From NCBI GenBank assembly GCA_023336205.1, contig JALQCR010000002.1, forward strand, positions 124,001 to 188,000: a stretch of DNA of 64,000 nt. Direction: 5' to 3'. The stretch comes from Pseudanabaena sp. Salubria-1 (GTDB lineage: Bacteria > Cyanobacteriota > Cyanobacteriia > Pseudanabaenales > Pseudanabaenaceae). Of the stretch, positions 53,264-60,860 are shown in pieces. Position numbers and translations under genes: made by a program. A model generated the notes under the pieces. The model had not been told where the DNA came from and made no database searches. It saw only the letters and a program-made list of their open reading frames with translations. How positions within the stretch are numbered: position 1 is the first letter of the stretch; every line of letters begins with the position of its first letter.

Positions 53264-53420
53264 TGTTATTACCGCAAAATATTTTTAGGTGACGACTTTT
53301 ATTTGTGCTTGTATCAAGTCAAGTTGTTGATAGATTTATCCCCCTTGTTGCCATAGCATCTCTTATTAAAGAACGCTACGCTAGGGGGTGTAAATCTTAC
53401 CTAAAAATGGAAACATTTCT

Positions 53421-53585
53421 ATGCAACCTCAAGATTGTATACACTATACATTGCTCGAAAACTTACTTGTCATTTGTTCTGATGCACATAAAATGCAAGT
53501 TGCTATTCAATGGCTTACTGCTAGAGATATCGATGGGTCTAATATTGTGACTGTCAAAATTTATATTGACACGTCCACTATTTGA
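53421..53585 (+). CDS. possible 54-residue protein
   Basis: ATG to TGA frame reading MQPQDCIHYTLLENLLVICS and ending IVTVKIYIDTSTI. Composition is protein-like and the alternating pattern at the end suggests a beta strand. The ribosome site is weak. It overlaps the end of the convergent rep gene by 25 bases. The remaining bases 53264-53420 show nothing else. Confidence 0.35.
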   Translation: MQPQDCIHYTLLENLLVICSDAHKMQVAIQWLTARDIDGSNIVTVKIYIDTSTI

Positions 53586-54505
53586 TGCCCGTTATCCCTA
53601 ATAGTATCAAGAATGTAGTGTTTTTCGTCCCCATGCCATGAAAACGTCAAAACATCCTCCTCGTCTTGCTCTCCCGTCACCTCATCGGTTAAGTCTTCAG
53701 GCTCATTAGCCAATTCTCGCATATAATCTCGCAACACACCACCGATCGCGATCGCCCTTGTTTTGTGCAACTGTTGCGTCAACTCCAGCAACCACTCTCG
53801 ATCAGCCGTCAGATCCGACTCCTTAGTTTGATACTTTAAAATTTCGGGAATTAATTCTGCTAGGTCATCCCCCTTCTGCACTGCCCGAATGTCAATAATT
53901 GGTGCATAATCAGCCCTTAGTGACTGTTGCCACATACTGCCCCACCTTTCCTTTGACAAATAGTAAGCACCCGAAAAATAAGACGGTGACACCATCAGCA
54001 AACAATGAAAATGGGGATGCGCCAAACCATCTTGCCCCATCGTTACCTCAGTCGCCTTAATCCAACCTGTTGCAGGAAAAGCTTTTAACTTAGACATCCG
54101 CTTAAATCCTTCGTGCATCCAAGTTATCGTCTCTCGTAAGTCAGCGATCGCGCAATTCTTCACAGTTAGCGTTACAAATAGCCATCGCGCCTTCGGAAAA
54201 TCCTCTACCACCTTCGGCATCATTGCATAAGCCTTAGCCTTCCACTTTAGCGATCGCCGCCACTGACAGATCGGGCAATGGCGCACCCGACAAAACCAAG
54301 TATTTTTTAATTTAAGCTGATCATCAACCAGTTCAAAGTCTAGAGATTCCCCACAAAGCGCGATCCTGCGTGAATAATCGGCAAATTGGCTATCAGCATA
54401 ATGTGTAGCCACCAGATCCCCGTTTACCTTATGCTTCTCCCAAACCTTATCCCGATCTGAAAAACTTTGAAGTTCTGTAGAAAGTAGGGCTTTACGTTTA
54501 CCCAT
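53561..54505 (-). CDS. rep: rolling-circle replication initiator (Rep_1 type)
   Basis: Protein of 314 residues. An N-terminal cysteine group CRVRHCPICQWRRS, motif 1 WLFVTLTVKN, the HUH metal site in LAHPHFHCLLMV (motif 2), and motif 3 with the catalytic tyrosine in EILKYQTKES form the full set of the pUB110/pC194 Rep family. It nicks a double-strand origin to start replication of a small plasmid. The acidic C-terminus (LTDEVTGEQDEEDV) is extra. Its presence next to ssb suggests a small plasmid integrated here or fused into the replicon. Confidence 0.92.
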   Translation of the reverse strand: MGKRKALLSTELQSFSDRDKVWEKHKVNGDLVATHYADSQFADYSRRIALCGESLDFELVDDQLKLKNTWFCRVRHCPICQWRRSLKWKAKAYAMMPKVVEDFPKARWLFVTLTVKNCAIADLRETITWMHEGFKRMSKLKAFPATGWIKATEVTMGQDGLAHPHFHCLLMVSPSYFSGAYYLSKERWGSMWQQSLRADYAPIIDIRAVQKGDDLAELIPEILKYQTKESDLTADREWLLELTQQLHKTRAIAIGGVLRDYMRELANEPEDLTDEVTGEQDEEDVLTFSWHGDEKHYILDTIRDNGHQIVDVSI

Positions 54506-54603
54506 ATGCGATCGCGTAATTTAGATTTATACAAATGACAGTCACATCTTAGAATAATAACCATCCTGTAAACCAACTAAAACCTGAAATTAGGACTAAA
54601 TTT

Positions 54604-55014
54604 ATGACTTGGGCAACTGCACATATATGCGGATATCTGGCGGCAAAACCTGAACTCAAGCAGTTTGAAGAAACAGGAACAGTTGTATGTAACTTGGTTC
54701 TCTATGTCAATCGCCGCAAAAATGCCGAAGACAAAGAAGTAAAAGAGCCTGAACCTCTCAAAATTCATGCAGAAGTGTGGGGCAAGCAAGCTGTCAATTG
54801 TGTAAATATCCTAGACAAAGGCTGGAATCCTACAATTACAGGCACACTTGATGAGGTTAGTTTTCTGGGCAAAGATGGTAAACAGATCCGTTTAACAGTA
54901 GTTCGTTACGCCCAAGTTCTCGACTACGGCAAAGCTCCAGTCGAAAAATCGATAAGTATTCCAGAGGCAAAAGTTGTCACTACGTCCAATGAGCCAATTG
55001 ACGAAAACTATTAG
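54604..55014 (+). CDS. ssb: single-stranded DNA-binding protein
   Basis: Protein of 136 residues with an OB fold: ICGYLAAKPELKQFEETGTV, VCNLVLYVNRRKN, KIHAEVWGKQAVNCVNIL, GTLDEVSFLGKDG. It is shorter than housekeeping SSB (about 160-180) but keeps an acidic tip (PIDENY) in place of the classic DDDIPF. It is divergent from rep across a 98-base control region, and would cover the displaced strand in rolling-circle replication. Confidence 0.88.
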   Translation: MTWATAHICGYLAAKPELKQFEETGTVVCNLVLYVNRRKNAEDKEVKEPEPLKIHAEVWGKQAVNCVNILDKGWNPTITGTLDEVSFLGKDGKQIRLTVVRYAQVLDYGKAPVEKSISIPEAKVVTTSNEPIDENY

Positions 55015-55049
55015 TCCTGATTTTTAACGCTTTTACCGCAAAACCAAAA

Positions 55050-55673
55050 ATGAACATCCTCAATCAATTAGGCAAACTTGGTAAATTACTACAGGATGGA
55101 CTTAGAGATTACATTTCCCTCAATACTCAGCTAAAACAACTCACAATTGAAAACAAAGCTATTCTCTTGCTTTGCCAACAGGCGATCGCGAGAGTAGACC
55201 AATTAACCAGCCTCAATCCCAGCGACACAGAGGGCTTAACTGCTGTCATCCAGCATCAAAAGATTACCATCAAAGTCCACTTTACCCCTATTCAGATTCT
55301 ATTTAAAGGCGACATCATCGAAGGAAAATTAAAGTTACTGAGTAAACCTGATGTTGAAACTGATTCTCTAATTTATCGCCCTCTAGTTTTAATCTGGAAA
55401 ACATTGCTAGGAGGCAAGATCGACAATAAAGCCTTACCAGAAAAAATGAGGATTGAAGGCGACATCATCTATTACGAATTTCCCAAGGATCAAGTACCGC
55501 TTATAAATGCCCTATTTCACAAAATCGAAGACAACTCAGTTTTGAATCTAGATTTAATCCAAGGAAGATTACTTATCGAGAGTCAAGTTTCAATCAATTG
55601 GCGTGACATAAATCTGCAAGAATTATCGCAAATTTTCAATCTGTTTAACAAGCCTTCATCACTGCAAATGTAA
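55050..55673 (+). CDS. unknown protein downstream of ssb
   Basis: Protein of 207 residues. Residues about 15-55 form a helix or coiled coil (LNTQLKQLTIENKAILLLCQ), followed by a beta-rich domain (IKVHFTPIQILFKGDIIEGK, PLVLIWKTLLGGKID). No family is recognised. It is 35 bases after ssb and followed by a terminator, so the two genes form one unit. Confidence 0.7.
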   Translation: MNILNQLGKLGKLLQDGLRDYISLNTQLKQLTIENKAILLLCQQAIARVDQLTSLNPSDTEGLTAVIQHQKITIKVHFTPIQILFKGDIIEGKLKLLSKPDVETDSLIYRPLVLIWKTLLGGKIDNKALPEKMRIEGDIIYYEFPKDQVPLINALFHKIEDNSVLNLDLIQGRLLIESQVSINWRDINLQELSQIFNLFNKPSSLQM

Positions 55674-55676
55674 AAA

Positions 55677-55705
55677 GCGGCGCGATGCGCCGCCTCTTAT
55701 TTTTT
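55677..55705 (+). terminator. Rho-independent terminator of the ssb operon
   Basis: GCGGCGC-GAT-GCGCCGC is followed by CTCTTATTTTTT. It begins 3 bases past the stop codon of the unknown gene. Confidence 0.85.
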
Positions 55706-55722
55706 GGAAAAAGACTGACGAT

Positions 55723-56412
55723 TTAGCGATCGCCTCTCATCAATAACAATTGCACCAGTTGCAAGGCTGCATAGATTGCCGTCGCTACATACGTCCATGC
55801 CGCCGCATTCAAGACACTTCGAGCGCCCCGATTTTCTTCACCTTGCAAAATTCCTAGCTCGTCAATAAGTCTCAAGGCGCGGCTTGATGCATCAAACTCA
55901 ACGGGTAAAGTGACGATGTGAAACAAGATCGCTCCTGCAAACAAAATAATGCCAAGGTTGATAAAAACTGTACTCAAACTACCCAATGAGGTCAGAAATA
56001 GTCCTGCCATTACCATCAGTGGTCCAAAGTTTGCACCGATATTTGCCATGGGTACTAGAGATGCGCGGATATTCATAAATTGATAGCCCCGTACATCTTG
56101 CAATACGTGACCACATTCATGGGCAGCGATCGCGGCGGCGGCTAGAGATGACGATGCGTATACCGACTCTGATAATCGCACGGCTTTGGCGGATGGATCG
56201 TAATGATCGGTCAGTTGTCCTTCGACTTGCTCAACGGTGACATCATGAATCCCCATACGTTGCAAGATGGTCTTGGCAACCTGTGCGCCTGTCATCCCTA
56301 AACTCGATTGAATTTCAGCATATTTTTCGTAGGTTGCTTTGACGCGATGTTGCGCCCAAAACATCAAGATCATCCCTGGAATTAGGATTAAGTAGGACGA
56401 GTGAAAGTACAT
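55723..56412 (-). CDS. membrane zinc metallopeptidase (Zn_peptidase_2 family)
   Basis: Protein of 229 residues from MYFHSSYLILIPGMILM, chosen because AAAGGAG precedes it at good spacing; longer readings lack such a site. Zinc motif AAHECGHVLQ near residue 103. Membrane segments: the N-terminus, two in the middle (ANFGPLMVMAGLFLTSLG, VFINLGIILFAGAILFHIV) and one at the C-terminus (YVATAIYAALQLVQLLL). The family is widespread in bacterial chromosomes, with unclear substrates. A housekeeping-like gene amid plasmid genes suggests a chromosomal setting or capture. Confidence 0.9.
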   Translation of the reverse strand: MYFHSSYLILIPGMILMFWAQHRVKATYEKYAEIQSSLGMTGAQVAKTILQRMGIHDVTVEQVEGQLTDHYDPSAKAVRLSESVYASSSLAAAAIAAHECGHVLQDVRGYQFMNIRASLVPMANIGANFGPLMVMAGLFLTSLGSLSTVFINLGIILFAGAILFHIVTLPVEFDASSRALRLIDELGILQGEENRGARSVLNAAAWTYVATAIYAALQLVQLLLMRGDR

Positions 56413-57094
56413 AAACTCTTCTCCTTTAGTCAGATGTCTCATTATCCCCTTGCTACCTCCATCTCTGGCGGTAGTGAAAACACTACTGATGCACTTGCTC
56501 AAACATTATGTAGGTCATTGTAGTCAGCAAAGTGGGAACATCCCAAAATACTATGAATACTGAAATCACGCATTGCTACAAAATAGTGTCACAGATGACA
56601 GTTCCGTGACTTGGCAGCCAAATTGAGGCTGACATTAATAAAATTTTGATCTTTTATAGATCACATCTAGAGCGATCGCTGTATGCTTAAATTGCAGTTT
56701 TTTATCTACAGGAGATTACTTGGTTAGTTTTCCCCTTCAAACACAAAAAAGCCAGTGACTGCGAACTCACTAGCTTTCTTGTAAACCCGAAGGTTTTTTA
56801 AATTTAATATCCAGGAATGGACAGATGTTGCTTGGCGGCAATTTTGTTCAGCGCTTTCTTATATCTTAACGCAAGATACAAGTTTAGCAACAGTTTTTGC
56901 TGCAAATTTTTAAATAATTTGCAAAAAGCAATCATTGATTATCGAACTGAATTCAAAAAATCTGTTTATTTCCTGATTGAAATCGCTACAAACCTTACAA
57001 TCAGGACAATTTAGATGTTTTTATATTTGCGAGACTTGCCACGGCAGATCGGGAAAGAGATCGCCCGTGGTAAGCAAAAAGGAGGTCGATCAGA
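56413..57094. other. gene-free spacer with a weak terminator-like hairpin
   Basis: Over 650 bases without a credible gene. The hairpin AAAGCCAGTGA...TCACTAGCTTT (56748-56777, one mismatch) is a possible terminator. A 65-codon frame at 56817 has a poor composition and is not accepted. The last 15 bases hold the very strong ribosome site AAAAAGGAGG of the primase gene. Confidence 0.45.
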
Positions 57095-58393
57095 TTGACC
57101 TACCAAGAAGATCGTATTTGTAATATTGCCGATCTTAAATTCACGACAAAAGGGCTAGAACCAAAATCACTAACCACAACAGAACTAGCAGCGCAAACCT
57201 TTGCGAGCTTTTTCCCATATTCGTGGAATTTTATCTATGCCAAAAATATAGATCGGACGAGCAAACCCGAATGGAAAACCGAAACCCGTTACCCGATCAC
57301 AGGAAGGCGGTTATACGACTATTGGGCAGACCCAGACACCCTAATCGGCGTAAGATTTGACAGCCAAACCGAATATGCCCTGCTCGACATCGACAAAGGC
57401 AGCCCCTACCACCCCGGCAACAACTACGAGAAATTTAAAACCGTACTGCAAGCCCTAGAAGAAATCGGACTAGTCAGACCGCTAATCGTCCAAAGTTCGC
57501 ATAGCGAAGGACTGCACATCTACTATCCCCTATGGCAAGAAGTACCTAGCTTCGGTCTCGCCTGCGCGATCAAAGCGTGTCTGCAAAAAAATAACTGCGA
57601 AATCGCCGCAGGAGTAATCGAAACCTTCCCCAACACAAAAAAATACGACTCAGAATATAACGGACATCGACTACCACTGCAAACAGGCAGTTACCAACTC
57701 GACAACGACCTCCAGATTATCGGACGGGATTTAAATCAATTTGTCGAAACATGGCTGACCGTACAAGAGCAACAAGACATCGATCTCTTAAAACAGGCGA
57801 TCGCCGAAGCCAAAGCCAACTATCAAGCACCCAAAGACAACCGCAAACCAATTAAATGGCGAGAAGACCTAGAAAAACAAATCGAAGCAGGATGGACAGG
57901 ACAGGGACAAAGCAACCAACTATTATATCTAATCGGCAAATACGCCCGCGTCTTCCTAGGCTGTGAAGAAGACGAAGCGATCGCCGAATACATCACCAAA
58001 ACAGCAAGAGCCGCCGCAGGATTTATTAAATTTTGTGGAGATATCAAGAGACTCGAACAAAAAGCCAAAGACATCGCCAAATGGTGTATGAAGCATCATT
58101 TCCCATGGGGAAGCAAAAAAGAAGAACCAACAAACGAAAAAGGTGAAGATGAAGATACAGAAAACAAAAAAGCCCAGAAACAAGCAGAAAGGCTTGAACG
58201 CATCCGAACAACCGTAGACGAGCTAAATAAAACAGGAGAAATGCCAGAAACAATCCGAGGGATGGCGCAAGCGATCGCCAAAACAGCAAAAGTATCAGTA
58301 GAAACACTATACGAAAACAAACAGCTATGGCATCCAGAATTCACCGAATCGCGTAACAGCACAAATACAAACAAATCCGCCCCATCCCCCATA
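57095..58393 (+). pseudogene. 5' part of a split AEP-superfamily primase gene
   Basis: 433 codons starting at TTG behind AAAAAGGAGG. The catalytic signature of archaeo-eukaryotic-type primases is present: ALLDIDKGSPYH (D-x-D) near residue 97 and QSSHSEGLHIYYPL (S-x-H type strip) near residue 133. A helical domain follows (NQLLYLIGKYARVFLGC, FIKFCGDIKRLEQKA), then a charged linker. The frame passes into the 1,056-bp element and ends with RVWQRFV, stop. The remaining 157 codons are at 47351-47821 on the other side of the inverted segment. It could prime plasmid replication. Confidence 0.82.
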
Positions 58394-59449
58394 CGGGTAT
58401 GGCAACGATTCGTGTAAAACTGTATCACGACAGGCTTAAAAGCAATATATAGCAATACTTTCAGTGATTGATTTGAGGAAGGTGCATGAACATTTTTACA
58501 TTTCATCTAAAGCGATAGGCTCTATAAGAGTTTCGGGGAGGTGCTTTAGCTTAAATGGCTGAAATGTTTAAAGCACAATGTTTTTAGCCTCAGAGGTCTG
58601 CGATATCTGAGGCTAAAAACATTGAGTCGTTTATTATGTTTGATCTCCCTGAAACACCTATAGAGAATTGTCATTCATGTGGTTTCATTCTTTCTCATTT
58701 TGATTTTCCTAAGTTGTGAGGATATGTCCTTGGTTTCAAGACTGCTTTCCTCTGTGATCGATAGATCTTCTGCGAAGTCGTTAGGCACATTGCGTCAGGG
58801 ATTTATCGACTTGTAGCACTTTATCTTGTTCAAAAAGATGTATAAAAACACCTATTAAAGTAAGTATTAGGAAGTATGGTAAATGCATCTTTATTAGTAT
58901 ATTTAGTCTGTTATTTAGTATGTGACTTTGTAGCCATTTACGACACTGTCTCCTCATGTATTAGTGCTGTTGTGACAGATATTCCGAATAACAAGCTCAA
59001 TTAAAGTACGCTCGATATCCAAAATATTCCAGCTTTATAAAGTACGCCAATTTCTTGCAAATTAGCCTCTTAGCTATCGAACAACGTATCAGGATTGAAA
59101 AGCAGCTTTATTTGAATTGAGTAGTCTTTGCAAGTCTGCGAAATAAAAAAGTGATATCGCGATAAACCGATAAAGCTGATTAAAAAGCTTTTATTATGTT
59201 GCTATTAAAGATTCATCAAAAAATATATACTTCTAAGATTTTTTGCTTATGCAAGTAGCAACTAATTGGAGTGTAGTACTTGCATAGACAGAGTATGACC
59301 AATACTCTGTCTATGCAAACTAAGGTTTGATTCAAGATCGGCTGTAAAACGGTTCATGTACCTTTCTCAAATCAATCGCTGAAAGTATTGCTATATGTTG
59401 CTTTTAAGCCTGTCGTGATACAGTTTTAAACGAATCGTCGCCATACCTG
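58394..59449 (-). mobile_element. 1,056-bp non-coding inverted-repeat element, copy B
   Basis: Reverse complement of copy A with the same length and apparently only scattered differences. Its left end gives the stop of the primase fragment and its right end touches the mfd fragment at P-ELEAAM. The same internal hairpins are present (inner arms at about 58576-58624, and 59281-59317). I see no transposase, so it must move, if at all, with enzymes from elsewhere. Confidence 0.85.
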
Positions 59450-60333
59450 AGTTAGAGGCGGCGATGGTTGCTTTTAATAACAATGAGGCGGATATTCTCC
59501 TCTGTACGACGATTATTGAGTCGGGTTTGGATATTCCGCGTGTGAATACGATTGTGATTGAGGATGCTCATAAGTTGGGTTTAGCACAACTTTATCAATT
59601 GCGTGGTCGGGTTGGTCGGGCGGGGATTCAGGCTCATGCCTATTTGCTGTATCCACCTAACCTTGAGTTAACAGATTCAGCGAAGAGGAGATTGGATGCG
59701 ATTCAGGAGTTTAGTCAGCTTGGTTCGGGCTATCAACTGGCGATGCGCGATATGGAGATTCGTGGGTTGGGGGATTTATTGGGTGAGGAGCAGTCGGGTC
59801 AGGCGGATGTGATTGGTTTTGCGCTGTACATGGATTTGCTTCAGGAATATATCAATGAGTTACGCGGGAAGATTCTGCCTGAAGTTGTAGATACTGAGCT
59901 TCAGTTACCGCGTTTGGTGGCTTTTATTCCTGATAGTTATATGGCGGACAATGAGACGAAGATTAATGCTTATGTGACTTTAGGGAAGGTGAAGTCGAAG
60001 GAGGAGATTGTCAAGTTGGCTGCGGTTTGGGAGGGTCTGTATGGGGCTTTGCCTGAAGAAACTCAGGTATTGCTCAGGGTGATGGAGTTGAAGTTGGTGG
60101 CGCGTCAGGTTGGGGTGTTTCGTATTTATGCGTCAGAGGATGGGCGCGATCTGTTTCTGGAATCGAAGCTTACGGATTCGCTTTGGGAGTTACTTCACGC
60201 GAAGATCCCGATTGAGTTCTATTATCGTTTCTCTTTCGAGAAGGGGAGAATTAAGATCACGAGTCTGGCTCTTCTCCCTGGGGATAAGCAGGTACATTTC
60301 TTGATTGAGTGGTTAGGCTGTTTTTTGAATTGA
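59450..60333 (+). pseudogene. mfd: 3' fragment of mfd, copy 2
   Basis: About 294 codons of the Mfd C-terminus, differing from copy 1 at some 15 positions (for example NTIVIED for NTILIED, SYMADNE for SYIEDNE). It starts at the same codon as copy 1 although the adjacent element is different. It is inverted relative to copy 1, so the pair could recombine and flip 47 kb. An internal ATG could start a 289-residue product. Confidence 0.9.
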
Positions 60334-60374
60334 AAACAGGTACTACAAAACTCCCAAATTTCTTAAAACAGAAT

Positions 60375-60620
60375 TTATGAATCAGCCGAGATAGCGTCAT
60401 CTTCGGTAAACTGCTCGATCGCTTCTAACATTCCTTCTGAGTATGGCTCTAAGATGGTAGTGCAAACATGAAGTTCAGCTAGGGCGTTACAGAACTCATC
60501 GGAATCTGGACTAGCTGTTTCGAGGATGCTAATTGCTGCAATGGCGCGTTTTAGTTGGGGTTGATATTCTGCCATATGGCGCTTGAGGCGATCAATTGGT
60601 TGTTTATAAGTCGTATTCAT
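60375..60620 (-). CDS. small helical protein, unknown
   Basis: Protein of 81 residues, all helical and acidic (AIAAISILETASPDSDEF, PYSEGMLEAIEQFTEDD). It overlaps the end of the upstream small gene by 4 bases (ATGA), which supports both as real. No family is recognised. Confidence 0.6.
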   Translation of the reverse strand: MNTTYKQPIDRLKRHMAEYQPQLKRAIAAISILETASPDSDEFCNALAELHVCTTILEPYSEGMLEAIEQFTEDDAISADS

Positions 60621-60811
60621 CGTTTGAGTCTCCTTTCTAGTTTTGCGATTTGGTTATGACAGTTTGCTACGGTTTTCTCCCAGTGGGCGATTAATCCTAA
60701 ATCTTGATTTTCAATTGGCTTTTCTCTCTCTTTGGCTAGTTTTTGTAAATGTTCTTCAAGCGCTTTGTATTGTCCTTCTAATTGAATGCGGTACTTTTTG
60801 TTGTCAGTCAT
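60617..60811 (-). CDS. small coiled-coil protein, unknown
   Basis: Protein of 64 residues, a single charged coiled coil (YKALEEHLQKLAKEREKP, KTVANCHNQIAKLERRLK). It is translationally coupled to the next small gene and lies 49 bases downstream of the AAA ATPase stop in the same direction, so all three may be one operon. Function unknown. Confidence 0.6.
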   Translation of the reverse strand: MTDNKKYRIQLEGQYKALEEHLQKLAKEREKPIENQDLGLIAHWEKTVANCHNQIAKLERRLKR

Positions 60812-60860
60812 ATTTCACTCGCCGAGAAATTTTATATTTTAGAACTTCTATACATATCTT

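Noticed and set aside
56817..57014. 65-residue frame in the spacer before the primase gene
   Set aside because: Cysteine- and phenylalanine-rich composition typical of random AT-rich sequence; no ribosome site.
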